Below, piece by piece: positions 19,336 through 27,883 of a stretch of DNA of 64,000 nt; within the stretch, counting starts at the first letter, position 1; every line of letters begins with the position of its first letter. Source of the DNA: CAWGXZ01 sp963826695 (GTDB taxonomy: Bacteria; Pseudomonadota; Gammaproteobacteria; Burkholderiales; Burkholderiaceae_C). The notes below the pieces were generated by a model. It was given only the letters and a program-made list of their open reading frames with translations, was not told the DNA's origin and made no database searches. Location: NCBI GenBank assembly GCA_963826695.1, contig CAWGXZ010000008.1:62001-126000 (forward strand), written 5' to 3'. Position numbers and translations under genes: made by a program.

Positions 19336-19598
19336 AGGATCACTCCCTGGTCGATTTCCAGCCCTTCGCCAACGAGAGCGACGTGCTCACCATCGGCAAC
19401 CTCTCGATCGAGAACCGGCTCGACCGGCTCACCCTGCAAGGGGATGTCGAGCTGACGAAGGACCATAAAGGCCTGGCGCTTGCACGGCAGCTGCGGGCTC
19501 TGTTGGACGCGACGGTAAAGGCGCTTGAGGCGGAAAACGCGCTGCCACACGTCGTCGCTACCGAGCCTACTCAGGAGGTGAGGAATCCATTTTCATGA
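19332..19598 (+). CDS. Small conserved hypothetical protein coupled to the endonuclease
   Basis: 88 residues starting at a GTG that overlaps the endonuclease stop (GTGA), so translation is coupled. The pattern VLTIGNLSIENRLDRLTLQG followed by VELTKDHKGLALARQL and an Ala/Leu-rich helix looks like a short strand-rich segment and an amphipathic helix. No signal peptide is present, so it stays in the cytoplasm. It is the right size and position for an inhibitor of the nuclease, but that is inference only; a regulatory role is equally possible. Confidence 0.7.
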   Translation: MKDHSLVDFQPFANESDVLTIGNLSIENRLDRLTLQGDVELTKDHKGLALARQLRALLDATVKALEAENALPHVVATEPTQEVRNPFS

Positions 19599-19614
19599 GC
19601 GCACCTATAGCGCC

Positions 19615-20250
19615 TCAATAGGCCCATGTCATGCGTTGCGCGCTGCCGTCCCAGTCGATGCGAATCTTGTGACCAGGTGCATGGTGCGCGAGCGGCCCTG
19701 GGCCGGGATGCGGCGCGCTGAGCTTGCGCCCGGTATCGACCGCCTGTCCCGGTGCAGTCTGTTGAACGCGCACGGCACCGATGCGGGCATGGACGGACGT
19801 CCATATGCCGTGCGCGTCGCGCAACGCACGATGCAGCTGCGAGGCAAAGCTCTGCGCGCCGTCGTCGGTCTGGGCCCTATCGGCGCGGTCCGGGTCACGG
19901 CCGGCGCCTTCGGCGACGATGCTTATCATGCCGACGGCGCGCAGCCCCGCTGCGGCAAGCATCCCAGCCATCGCTTCGCCGCTCCAGCCCGCCACCTTGC
20001 GGTCGGCCATGTGCCCCCGGCCCAGCACGTAGAGCCGCGAGCGTGCGGTCACCGGCTGCGCCACCGCGGCACGGCCGGCAAGCGCGTCGCGCAGCGCTTG
20101 CACGTCCGGCGCGGTGCGCTTCAGCAAGACCACTTCGGAAGGCAGCATCGGCTTGCGCTGCTTAGCGCCGAGCGCCTCTGCCTGGGCTCGCGTCGACGCA
20201 TCGTCGTCACCGTCGAGCAGGGCGACGATTAGTTGGCGGTCGTAGTCCAT
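19615..20250 (-). CDS. Uncharacterised gene B: C80-like caspase-fold protein at the end of the T6SS array
   Basis: 211 residues from ATG 20250. No family is recognised with certainty. The centre resembles the C80/RTX cysteine-protease core: SRLYVLGRGH (His80) in a strand-loop context, then WSGEAMAGMLAAAGLRA, then a strand ISIVAEGAGRD where C80 enzymes have the catalytic Cys, here Glu114, then QSFASQLHRALRD and a strand TSVHARIGAV. If the comparison holds, the protein is catalytically dead or uses another mechanism. No signal peptide or membrane segment is visible. It is the last gene on the minus strand after clpV, and the truncated second copy of its N-terminus lies 230 bases upstream. Its stop is 17 bases from the convergent small ORF. 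Confidence 0.65.
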   Translation of the reverse strand: MDYDRQLIVALLDGDDDASTRAQAEALGAKQRKPMLPSEVVLLKRTAPDVQALRDALAGRAAVAQPVTARSRLYVLGRGHMADRKVAGWSGEAMAGMLAAAGLRAVGMISIVAEGAGRDPDRADRAQTDDGAQSFASQLHRALRDAHGIWTSVHARIGAVRVQQTAPGQAVDTGRKLSAPHPGPGPLAHHAPGHKIRIDWDGSAQRMTWAY

Positions 20251-20260
20251 CGGCCGATGC

Positions 20261-20450
20261 TCAAGACTGCATGTGCGTGACGGCATAGGCCGGCCAGTCG
20301 GCCTCGGTGGATTTCAGCTTTTTGACCGTGACCGTCACCGTTTCGCGCTCGCCCCATTTCGAATGGATCGGTGAAGTCAATCAAGACGACCGAGCCGTTG
20401 ATCTTGAAATCCCACATGATGTGCTCGCAGTCCACATCCTTTTGAGCCAT
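20261..20450 (-). pseudogene. Gene A' : C-terminal remnant of a gene A homologue, frameshifted
   Basis: From ATG 20450 the frame reads MAQKDVDCEHIMWDF...LIDFTDPFE. One extra A near 20363-20368 breaks it; the next frame continues WGERETVTVTVKKL...WPAYAVTHMQS to the stop at 20261-20263. The corrected 62-residue product aligns with the last ~65 residues of gene A: DVxxEHxxWDF occurs in both, and the end pattern LxxT(D/E)AxxPx(F/Y)xxxH(L/M) is shared. It therefore is a decayed copy of the end of gene A. Its stop lies 10 bases before gene B, the same spacing as between gene A and gene B'. Confidence 0.7.
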
Positions 20451-20473
20451 GCTTGGAATCTACCGATGGGAGT

Positions 20474-20626
20474 TCAGAGGCAAGACCTGACCCCGACGAT
20501 GATAATTCTTGCGGTCGAGCGCTTCGCCCGCTCCACGGTCGAGGCGTCGTCGCCGCCGTCGAGCAGTGCGACTACCAGTCGGCGGTCCTAGCCTTCGGCC
20601 TTTGCCGCTGGCGGTTCTTCTGTCAT
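20474..20626 (-). pseudogene. Gene B' : N-terminal remnant of a gene B homologue with a nonsense codon
   Basis: Beginning at ATG 20626, 11 bases after the gene A stop, the frame reads MTEEPPAAKAEG, then TAG (20588-20590), then DRRLVVALLDGGDDAST. Gene B begins with DYDRQLIVALLDGDDDAST; 14 of 17 residues match from DR onward, and the TAG sits where B has the TAC of its Tyr, a single-base change. Similarity stops after about residue 30 and the frame ends at 20474-20476. The rest of this copy is gone. Confidence 0.7.
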
Positions 20627-20637
20627 CTTCGTGTGCG

Positions 20638-21525
20638 CTATCGGGTCTTCTTCCCGTCAAGATGGCCAGCCGTGAAGATCGGCCGTTTGGCATCGGTGTT
20701 ATCCAGCGTCATCAGAATGTCGACCACGCTGTAGCCCTTGGCCTTGGCATCAGCCAAGCTGGTCACTTGGTCGATCTTCAGGATGCAACCCCGGTTGCTC
20801 GAGCCAAAGTCCCATTCGACATGTTCACCCTGGACGTCCCACGACTTGCCAGCTTTCGAGAGTTCAGACATGCGCTCCTGGATCGATGTGACGATCACCT
20901 TCTCGAAGTGCGCACGTGGGATCTTGTCCAACCAGATGACGTCGTTGGCGGCCGCTGTAGTGGCCCCCATCAGCGGGTTGACCGAGGGTTTGCCCTGCAT
21001 CGTTCCACGCTTCTCGCCGTAGGGAGGCGCGTACTGCTTGCAGATGCAAGGGTCGGCGAACTCCGCCCGTACTGGTTTGCCGTTCTTTGTTTCACCCGTA
21101 GGGCGAACCCCTTTGGTCACCCTGCAGCAGGCCATGCTCACACCCGTGTGGTCCTTGACCGGGTGGCCACAGGTGGAGCAGTCCTGCTCGACCCTGGATC
21201 GGTGCGCGTGCTGCTTGCGGAATTTCGTATGGTCGGCTGCTTCCTGCGCGGCCAACCATCTTGCCGAATCGTCGGTGATCGAGCCCAGTTTGTCGTACTC
21301 GGCCTGGACGTTCTCCGGCTTCTTGGTCGACGTGTACAGGTGCTTCTTATGGAAATTGCCCGAGAACTTGATGCAGTAGGTCACGCCGCCTGTGGTGGCT
21401 ATAAGCCATTCCATCGCGGCGATGTCGATGCGGGTGTCGCGATCAATCTTGAGTTGCTTGTCCTTGTATTTTTCCCATGAAATCAGGCCACGGGATGAAT
21501 TGTTGTCACCGATGTTGAGCGGCAT
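20638..21525 (-). CDS. Uncharacterised gene A: Cys-rich protein downstream of clpV
   Basis: 295 residues, not assigned to a family. It starts at ATG 21525 with a strong GAGGAG ribosome site, 48 bases after clpV. No signal peptide or membrane segment is seen. A central cluster C116-x2-C119-x-H121, C133-C134, C160-x-C162 could bind zinc. The N-terminal part (residues 10-60) contains strand-like segments (GGVTYCIKFSG). The C-terminus (230-291) is the part repeated in the A' remnant. Position at the end of the T6SS array and duplication together with gene B suggest a cargo or accessory protein. It is not Hcp: it has no Hcp pattern, and Hcp is encoded elsewhere in the array. Confidence 0.7.
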   Translation of the reverse strand: MPLNIGDNNSSRGLISWEKYKDKQLKIDRDTRIDIAAMEWLIATTGGVTYCIKFSGNFHKKHLYTSTKKPENVQAEYDKLGSITDDSARWLAAQEAADHTKFRKQHAHRSRVEQDCSTCGHPVKDHTGVSMACCRVTKGVRPTGETKNGKPVRAEFADPCICKQYAPPYGEKRGTMQGKPSVNPLMGATTAAANDVIWLDKIPRAHFEKVIVTSIQERMSELSKAGKSWDVQGEHVEWDFGSSNRGCILKIDQVTSLADAKAKGYSVVDILMTLDNTDAKRPIFTAGHLDGKKTR

Positions 21526-21573
21526 GGCTTAACTCCTCGCAGGCGTTGATTGGGGTTGCGGCTGAGCTGGACG

Positions 21574-24330
21574 TCAGAATAAATACTGGAACGAACCGTC
21601 GGCAACGCCGACCATTACGCGCTCGATCGACTGGCCCTCCATCATCCGGGTCAGGAACTCGCGGCTGATGTCCGGCAGCATGGTGTTGGTCAGGATCGCG
21701 TCGATCATGCGCCCGCCCGATTCACTCTCGGTGCAGCGTGACACGACGAGCTTGACCACGTCCTCGCCGTACTCGAACGGAATCTTGTAGCGCGCCTCCA
21801 CCCGCTTCTTGATGCGATTGAGCTGCAGCGTCACGATCTTCCCAAGCATCTCGTCCGACAGCGGGTAATACGGAATCGCCACCAGCCGGCCCAGCAGCGC
21901 AGGCGGGAAGACCTTGAGCAGCGGCTCGCGCAACGCCTTGGCCATGCCCTCGGGGTCGGGCATCAGGTCGGGGTCCTTGCACAGGCTCGCGATGAGGTCG
22001 GTGCCGGCGTTGGTGGTGAGCAGGATGATGGTGTTCTTGAAGTCGATGAAGCGGCCCTCGCCGTCTTCCATGTAGCCCTTGTCGAAGACCTGAAAGAACA
22101 TCTCGTGCACGTCGGGGTGGGCCTTCTCCACTTCATCGAGCAGCACCACGCTGTAGGGCTTGCGCCGCACGGCTTCAGTCAGCACGCCGCCCTCGCCGTA
22201 GCCGACGTAGCCGGGCGGCGCGCCCTTCAGCGTGCTGACGGTGTGCGCCTCCTGGTACTCGCTCATGTTCACGGTGATCAGGTTCTGCTCGCCACCGTAC
22301 AGGGCCTCCGCGAGCGCCAACGCGGTCTCGGTCTTGCCGACGCCGGATGTGCCTGCCAGCATGAACACGCCGATTGGCTTGCTCGGGTTGTCGAGCCCGG
22401 CGCGGCTGGTCTGGATGCGCTTGGCGATCATCTCCATCGCGTGGTCCTGACCGATCACGCGCTTGGCCAGGCTGCCGGCGATGTTGAGGATGGTCTCCAT
22501 CTCGTTGCGCGCCATCCGGCCGACCGGAATGCCGGTCCAGTCGCCGACCACGGCGGCCACGGCCTGGTAGTCCACCGTCGGCAGGATCAGCGGATGCTCG
22601 CCCTGCAATGCAGCCAGTTCTTCCTGAATGGCCTTCAACTCGGCCACCTGCGCCACACGCTGGCCCTCGCGGTCGCCCTCGGTCATGGTTGCGGCCCCGG
22701 GCGCCGGGGCGACTGCTGCTTCGGCCTCGGCTTGCGCGTCCGCTTCGAGCTTGCTGCCGGTCCCTTCGACGGGGCGGATGCCCGCGCGCAAGGTGGCGCG
22801 CAGTGCCAGCAGGCGGTCGACCAGCGTGCGCTCCTGCGTCCAGCGCTGGTCGAGCTCGGCCAGGCGTGTGCGCTCGGTCGCCAGGAGTTCGCCGGCTTCG
22901 GTCTCGCGCACGCCGATGTCCACGCCGATGGCCTTCTCGCGGCCGATGATGCCGAGTTCGGTCTCGAGGGCTTCGATCCGCTTGCGGCTGTCGTCCACCT
23001 CGGCGGGTGTGGCGTGCAGGCTGACAGCCACGCGCGCGCAGGCGGTGTCGAGCAGGCTCACGCTTTTGTCTGGCAGCTGGCGCGCAGGAATGTAGCGGTG
23101 GCTCAGTTTCACGGCCGCTTCCAGTGCCTCGTCGAGGATTTGCACCTGGTGGTGCTTCTCCATCGTGCTGGCCACGCCGCGCATCATCAGGATGGCCTTG
23201 GGCTCGTCGGGCTCGTCGACCTGCACGGTCTGGAAGCGGCGGGTCAGTGCCGGGTCCTTCTCGATGTGCTTCTTGTATTCGGCGAAGGTGGTGGCGCCGA
23301 CTGTGCGCAGGGTGCCGCGGGCAAGCGCCGGCTTGAGAAGATTGGCCGCATCGCCGGTGCCGGCTGCGCCCCCCGCCCCGACCAACGTGTGCGTCTCGTC
23401 GATGAACAGGATCACCGGCTTGGCGCTCGCCTGCACCTCGTCGATCACCGAGCGCAGCCGCTGCTCGAACTCGCCCTTCATGCTGGCGCCGGCCTGCAGC
23501 AGGCCGACGTCGAGTGCGCGCAGTTCGACGTCCTTCAGGCTCGGCGGCACGTCGCCACGGGCGATTCGCTGGGCAAAGCCCTCGACCACCGCCGTCTTGC
23601 CGACACCTGCCTCGCCGACAAGAATCGGATTGTTCTGGCGGCGCCGCATCAATATGTCGATGACTTGGCGGATCTCGTCGTCGCGACCGACGATCGGATC
23701 CATCTTGCCGCTTCTCGCCTGCTCGGTCAGGTCGACGGTGAACTTTTTCAGTGCCTCCTGCTTGCCCATCTGCGCCGGTGCCACCGCGCCACTCGCCTCG
23801 CCGGGTGTCGCACCGCCGCCCACTGCCGAGCCGTCGCGCGGTCCCGAGTTCGCCTCGGGCGAGCCGGCGGTGATCTTGTGCAGGTTCTCTGCCAGGTCGT
23901 CGCCCTTGATTTTTCGGAACTCGCCGCTGATCCCGTAAAGCAGATTGCGCAGGTTCGGCGTCTTGACCGCGCCGAAGACGAGATGGCCGGTGCGCACAGC
24001 CGGCTCACCGAACATCAGCGTCGCGTAGACCCATCCGCGCTCGGTCGCATCCTCGATCGCGGACGAGAAGTCCGATATGGCCGTTGCGCCACGTGGCAGC
24101 GCATCGAGCGCGGTGGTGAGGTCGGCGGCAAGCCGCGAGGCGTCGACGCTGTAGTGCTTGAGTATCCGGTGCAGGTCGCTATCGGGGTTCTGCACAAGCT
24201 GGTGAATCCAGTGCACGAGCTCGACGTAGGGGTTGCCGCGCAGCTTGCAGAACACCGTCGCACCCTCGATGGCCTTGTAGGCAAGCGGAGTCAACTTGCC
24301 GAACAGCGCCGCGCGACCAATTTCACTCAT
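21574..24330 (-). CDS. clpV: ClpV (TssH), AAA+ ATPase that recycles the T6SS sheath
   Basis: 918 residues. The N-terminal domain (1-155) is of the TssC-binding ClpV kind and is followed by a Gly/Ala-rich linker. First AAA module: Walker A GEAGVGKT (239-246) and Walker B ILFIDETHTLVGAGG. A ClpB-type middle coiled coil follows. Second AAA module: Walker A GTSGVGKT near residue 660, then VLLDEVEKAHPDVHEMFFQV. In known systems ClpV unfolds the contracted TssB/TssC sheath. A good ribosome site (AGGAGA) precedes ATG 24330, and the 180-base gap from tssG contains no gene. Confidence 0.96.
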   Translation of the reverse strand: MSEIGRAALFGKLTPLAYKAIEGATVFCKLRGNPYVELVHWIHQLVQNPDSDLHRILKHYSVDASRLAADLTTALDALPRGATAISDFSSAIEDATERGWVYATLMFGEPAVRTGHLVFGAVKTPNLRNLLYGISGEFRKIKGDDLAENLHKITAGSPEANSGPRDGSAVGGGATPGEASGAVAPAQMGKQEALKKFTVDLTEQARSGKMDPIVGRDDEIRQVIDILMRRRQNNPILVGEAGVGKTAVVEGFAQRIARGDVPPSLKDVELRALDVGLLQAGASMKGEFEQRLRSVIDEVQASAKPVILFIDETHTLVGAGGAAGTGDAANLLKPALARGTLRTVGATTFAEYKKHIEKDPALTRRFQTVQVDEPDEPKAILMMRGVASTMEKHHQVQILDEALEAAVKLSHRYIPARQLPDKSVSLLDTACARVAVSLHATPAEVDDSRKRIEALETELGIIGREKAIGVDIGVRETEAGELLATERTRLAELDQRWTQERTLVDRLLALRATLRAGIRPVEGTGSKLEADAQAEAEAAVAPAPGAATMTEGDREGQRVAQVAELKAIQEELAALQGEHPLILPTVDYQAVAAVVGDWTGIPVGRMARNEMETILNIAGSLAKRVIGQDHAMEMIAKRIQTSRAGLDNPSKPIGVFMLAGTSGVGKTETALALAEALYGGEQNLITVNMSEYQEAHTVSTLKGAPPGYVGYGEGGVLTEAVRRKPYSVVLLDEVEKAHPDVHEMFFQVFDKGYMEDGEGRFIDFKNTIILLTTNAGTDLIASLCKDPDLMPDPEGMAKALREPLLKVFPPALLGRLVAIPYYPLSDEMLGKIVTLQLNRIKKRVEARYKIPFEYGEDVVKLVVSRCTESESGGRMIDAILTNTMLPDISREFLTRMMEGQSIERVMVGVADGSFQYLF

Positions 24331-24510
24331 ATTGCTTCTCCTGCGATGGTTTTTTCATTTGAGCGCTGCGGGATTGCACTCGCAGTCGCCCCCGACGCAT
24401 GTATCGCGACCGTCCGGCGCCACCGCGAAACGCCCGAAGGCGCGGACAAAGTCCTCGACATCGAACCGAACTCGACAATTTCGCGGTCCTCGAGGTCAGC
24501 CACGGCAGCT
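24331..24510. other. 180-base gap between tssG and clpV
   Basis: No gene is supported. Besides the clpV ribosome site it contains a T-rich patch (TTTTTTCATTT near 24350) and a short CTGCG/CGCAG stem. A local promoter or processing site is possible but cannot be assigned. Confidence 0.3.
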
Positions 24511-25527
24511 TTACGACATGTCCAGGATGAGGTCGTCGGCGTCTCGAGCAGACGAGCGACGGCCCAGCCAAGTCGTCCTGCCGAGCTTGCCCGCTCGACC
24601 CAGGCGAGTAGAGGGCACCTCGGCACGCTTGAGAACCAGTTGGGCGTCGCACGACAGCTCGTGCCCGACGTAATTCAGAAGCCAGGCACGAAGCTGCGGA
24701 AGCTGCGTCCCGCCCGGTAGAAAGGCTTCGAATTGCGCCAGCGAGAGGGGCCCGATAACGATGCGAAAGCGGCTCTGGCAATCCCATACGCGGCGTCCGA
24801 CGACCGCACTCACGCCAAGACGCGCGTTCTCGCGCTGGCGACCGAGGCGGGTTCGCACCTCGGCGGCAAGCTTCATCCAATGCGGCTGCCACGGTTCGAC
24901 CCGTACCCCGACACCGAAGAAGTTGGCGATGATTCGCGCAAGGCCCTCGCCGTTGCGGACACCGCGGGCCAGCAGGCCGGTGTGTGCAAGCTTGGCAAAG
25001 TCAGGCGCCGCGTCGCGTTCGCGCAGGCTGGGCATCCCATAGCCCGCGAGCGACGCGAGGCGACGTCCGAAATGGTCTTCCGCAGGGCGGTCGAGGCTCA
25101 GGGTCGGCTGCGACTGTGCCCATGCGCGATAGAAGAGCGAAAGTATGCGGTGGTGAAAGATGTCGAGGAAGTGGACGAGGGTGCGGTCGCCGAAGTGTCG
25201 TTCGCGGTCGCGTACGTATTCAGTCAAGTGGTAAGGCAGCGCGCCGTTCGGCCCCATCAGGCCGAGAAAATTGACCAGCATCCGCGGCGCAGCGCCGTCG
25301 ACCCGCAGTCTCGCCAACGTCGAGGATGCGAAGGCGAGCGACGGCTCCTGGCCGAAGCGGATCGGATCGTCGCGAAGCCTGCGCGAGGCGCCAATGCGCG
25401 GACGATCGGCTTGGGCGCACTCGAGCAGCCGCGCGGCGACGAAGAAGCCGTACTCCGACGGATCACGTCGGAGCTCGCTGAGCAACTCGCTCAGGCGATC
25501 GCGCGCAGGCCGATTCTCGGCTTCCAT
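24511..25527 (-). CDS. tssG: TssG, T6SS baseplate component
   Basis: 338 residues of the TssG (ImpH/VasB) family: SELRRDPSEYGFFVAARLLE near the start, then RIGASRRLRDDPIRFGQEPSLAF, LVHFLDIFHHRILSLFYRAW, and the C-terminal half with FRIVIGPLSLAQFEAFLPGG. TssG joins TssF in the wedge of the baseplate. The ATG at 25527 lies inside the last codons of tssF (37-base overlap), so translation is coupled. Confidence 0.94.
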   Translation of the reverse strand: MEAENRPARDRLSELLSELRRDPSEYGFFVAARLLECAQADRPRIGASRRLRDDPIRFGQEPSLAFASSTLARLRVDGAAPRMLVNFLGLMGPNGALPYHLTEYVRDRERHFGDRTLVHFLDIFHHRILSLFYRAWAQSQPTLSLDRPAEDHFGRRLASLAGYGMPSLRERDAAPDFAKLAHTGLLARGVRNGEGLARIIANFFGVGVRVEPWQPHWMKLAAEVRTRLGRQRENARLGVSAVVGRRVWDCQSRFRIVIGPLSLAQFEAFLPGGTQLPQLRAWLLNYVGHELSCDAQLVLKRAEVPSTRLGRAGKLGRTTWLGRRSSARDADDLILDMS

Positions 25528-27377
25528 CGCTTGAGCAACCCACGCGTCTGCGAATGCACCGCAAGCTGGGCAAAGCTGTTGAGGCTTGCATGGCGCGCGA
25601 AGAAACGCTCGAGCACGGTTGCAAGCACCATGACACCGCTGCCTTCGAAAGCGCGCTCGTCGAGCGTCAGCGTAATTTCGGTCCCCCGCCCAAACGCAAT
25701 CGGCCCGGGAACGGGCACGCGTGCGATCGCCTGACGGCTCGCGACCGAGACGACGCCCTCGATGTGTTTGTGCAGTCGCGAGCGCGAATCGATGCCATAA
25801 AGCGACAGGATTTCCCGCAGCGCCGCGGCACCCTGGCGGGGATCGCTGTCGATCAACGAGAGATAGTTGAGGGACAGGTGGCTGAGCAAACGCCAGGGCG
25901 TTTCGCCCTCGAGAAGCGGAGCGACAGGGCGTGTCGGCCCCTTCAGGCAGCGCAGCGCCTGCACCGGCGCGCTCGCCTCGAAACTGAAGTCATCCTTGCT
26001 GCCGACCGACATCATCAACGGGAGGTCCCGGTTGGAGCAAAGCGTCTCGACCGAGAGCTGCGAGACCGCAGCGCTGTACGGCGCATCGTCGGGATCGGCA
26101 AGCGACAAAAACAACTCGGTGCCGATATAGCCGGCACGCGGCCCCCGCAGGCGCTGAGCCTCGGACAGCAGGCGCGGCATGCGGCGCTGGCTGTAATAGC
26201 CCGACGACCCGCGGTCCGCCGCTTCGAACTGCGCATACAACGGCCTGAACTCGCGCGCTTGATCGGAGCCGGCCTGGTCATAACCGACGACGCCGGTGAT
26301 GCTGTGAACCTCGTAGTCCATCGGACGCGTGCGATCGGCGACGACGTGCAGTTCATGGTCGCGACGACCGACCTCGATGCGGTCGGCACGCTTCGGGAAC
26401 AGGTTGACAGCTGGCGCACAGTGAAGGATGAAGGTCGTCGCATCCAGCGCCTTCTCGAGCGTCGAATCCACCCGCTTGAGCACGAACAGCAGCTCGAATT
26501 CCTCGCAATCCAGCTTCCGAAGGACGCGCTGCAGGCCGGTGACGCAAGCGAACAGGAATCGCTCCGGGAATGCGGCGTACTCCTTGATCATCTGGTAGCC
26601 GGCAAAGGCACGCGGCGAGGCAGGCAGCAGCGCTTCGTTCTCCTCCAAACCGCCGGGCTCGATGCTGCTGGCCGGAAGTACTTCGAACCTCTCCGTGCGC
26701 GTGTGGCCGGTCTTCACCACGACCGCGGTGCAGTCGGCAAAAAGCTGCTCGTAGACGCGGTGTGCGACACCCTCGTCGCCTCCGAGGTGCAGATGCAGGC
26801 GATCGAGCCGAAGCTGACCTGACTTCAGCGCAGCCGTCACGCCAAGCCGCAGCCGGATACAGGCCCGTGGGGTCGCTTCGCCGACAAGCGCCGCAGGAGG
26901 GACATCGGTGACATGGGCCTGATAGCGGGCTTCCGATACCCGCAGGGGCCACAGTTGAACCTCGTGGCAGGTCAGAAAACGGCAACTCGTGCGCTCGCCT
27001 GGCTGCAGCCGGGCGTTCATCGCGCTGCCGCGTGGCACCGTGAACCCTTGTGCAAGGCCCGCATCGTTGAGGTCGGGTTCCATCTGCACGATCACCATGG
27101 AAGGTGTGGGCGCGAGAAAACCCGGGTAGACCATCTCCAGGAGTTGCTGCGTGAAGCGGGGGTACTCCGCGTCGAGCCTGATTTGCACCCTTGCCGTGAG
27201 GAATGCAAAGCCTTCGAGCAGGCGCTCGACATAGGGGTCGACGCATTCGCCCTGGGCGCTGGTGACGTCGAGCGCCAACCGGGCGGCGATCTTCGGATGC
27301 TCCTTCGCGAACTCCGCCGCACCCTCGCGAATGTGCAGAAGCTCTTGACGGTAGTAATCGAGAAGTCGGGGGTCCAT
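25491..27377 (-). CDS. tssF: TssF, T6SS baseplate component
   Basis: 628 residues, the typical size for TssF (VasA/ImpG). It begins LLDYYRQELLHIREGAAEFA, then HPKIAARLALD, VDPYVERLLEGFAFLTARVQ and LDAEYPRFTQQLLEMVYPG, all family hallmarks. It forms the (TssF)2-TssG wedge around the VgrG/TssK core. It follows tssE by 8 bases and overlaps tssG. Confidence 0.95.
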   Translation of the reverse strand: MDPRLLDYYRQELLHIREGAAEFAKEHPKIAARLALDVTSAQGECVDPYVERLLEGFAFLTARVQIRLDAEYPRFTQQLLEMVYPGFLAPTPSMVIVQMEPDLNDAGLAQGFTVPRGSAMNARLQPGERTSCRFLTCHEVQLWPLRVSEARYQAHVTDVPPAALVGEATPRACIRLRLGVTAALKSGQLRLDRLHLHLGGDEGVAHRVYEQLFADCTAVVVKTGHTRTERFEVLPASSIEPGGLEENEALLPASPRAFAGYQMIKEYAAFPERFLFACVTGLQRVLRKLDCEEFELLFVLKRVDSTLEKALDATTFILHCAPAVNLFPKRADRIEVGRRDHELHVVADRTRPMDYEVHSITGVVGYDQAGSDQAREFRPLYAQFEAADRGSSGYYSQRRMPRLLSEAQRLRGPRAGYIGTELFLSLADPDDAPYSAAVSQLSVETLCSNRDLPLMMSVGSKDDFSFEASAPVQALRCLKGPTRPVAPLLEGETPWRLLSHLSLNYLSLIDSDPRQGAAALREILSLYGIDSRSRLHKHIEGVVSVASRQAIARVPVPGPIAFGRGTEITLTLDERAFEGSGVMVLATVLERFFARHASLNSFAQLAVHSQTRGLLKRWKPRIGLRAIA

Positions 27378-27385
27378 CGACGCCT

Positions 27386-27883
27386 TCAGCCAGCGCCTGC
27401 TTCAACGACGCGGGTCTGCCCACTCTCCAGATCCATGTCTGTTCGCATGTAGATCTCGAGCGGAATCGGCTGCGACCACAGCTGGGCTTCCATTCGGAAG
27501 CTGATCACGTTGTGCTGTACGTCGGCGCGCGGCTCTGCATAGACGCGGACGGTGTGCGGCACCAGCCGCGGCTCGAAGCGCAGCAGCACCTCGCGCAACG
27601 CGCGGGCCAGCTCATTAAACTCGATGCTTGATGCCGGTCTGCCGGAGACCGCAGGCAGACCGTAATTCAGGACCGACAGCTGAACTTCCGGATAGCCGGT
27701 CAGATCGCCGCTGTGTTGAGTCGCGTTGAACAACCAGTTCAGGTCCCGCAGCACCGACTCGCGCAAGCGCCCCAGTGAAGCGGAGCGACTGTCTCTGGCC
27801 TCGGTCTGCTTGCCCGGCTCATCGTCCGTCAGACGATCCAGCAGTGACGGATACAGACGATCGCGAGCAGGCGCTTCAGCCAT
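27386..27883 (-). CDS. tssE: TssE, gp25-like T6SS baseplate protein
   Basis: 165 residues of the GpW/Gp25 lysozyme-like family without lysozyme activity. It shows LYPSLLDRLTDDEPG, LRESVLRDLNWLFNAT, YPEVQLSVLNYGLP and ALREVLLRFEPRL. In T6SS it nucleates sheath polymerisation at the baseplate. Its start overlaps the end of tagJ by 8 bases. Confidence 0.94.
   Translation of the reverse strand: MAEAPARDRLYPSLLDRLTDDEPGKQTEARDSRSASLGRLRESVLRDLNWLFNATQHSGDLTGYPEVQLSVLNYGLPAVSGRPASSIEFNELARALREVLLRFEPRLVPHTVRVYAEPRADVQHNVISFRMEAQLWSQPIPLEIYMRTDMDLESGQTRVVEAGAG

Noticed and set aside
20451..20506. Fragment of a REP-associated or IS element (GGGGTCAGGTCTTG on the minus strand)
   Set aside because: The 14-base string recalls sequences flanking some IS200-like/REP transposases, but no transposase, inverted repeat or second copy is present. 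It only marks the junction between B' and A'.
20638..21525. Gene A as a second Hcp
   Set aside because: Size, Cys content and sequence pattern do not match Hcp; the genuine hcp is at 28813-29295.
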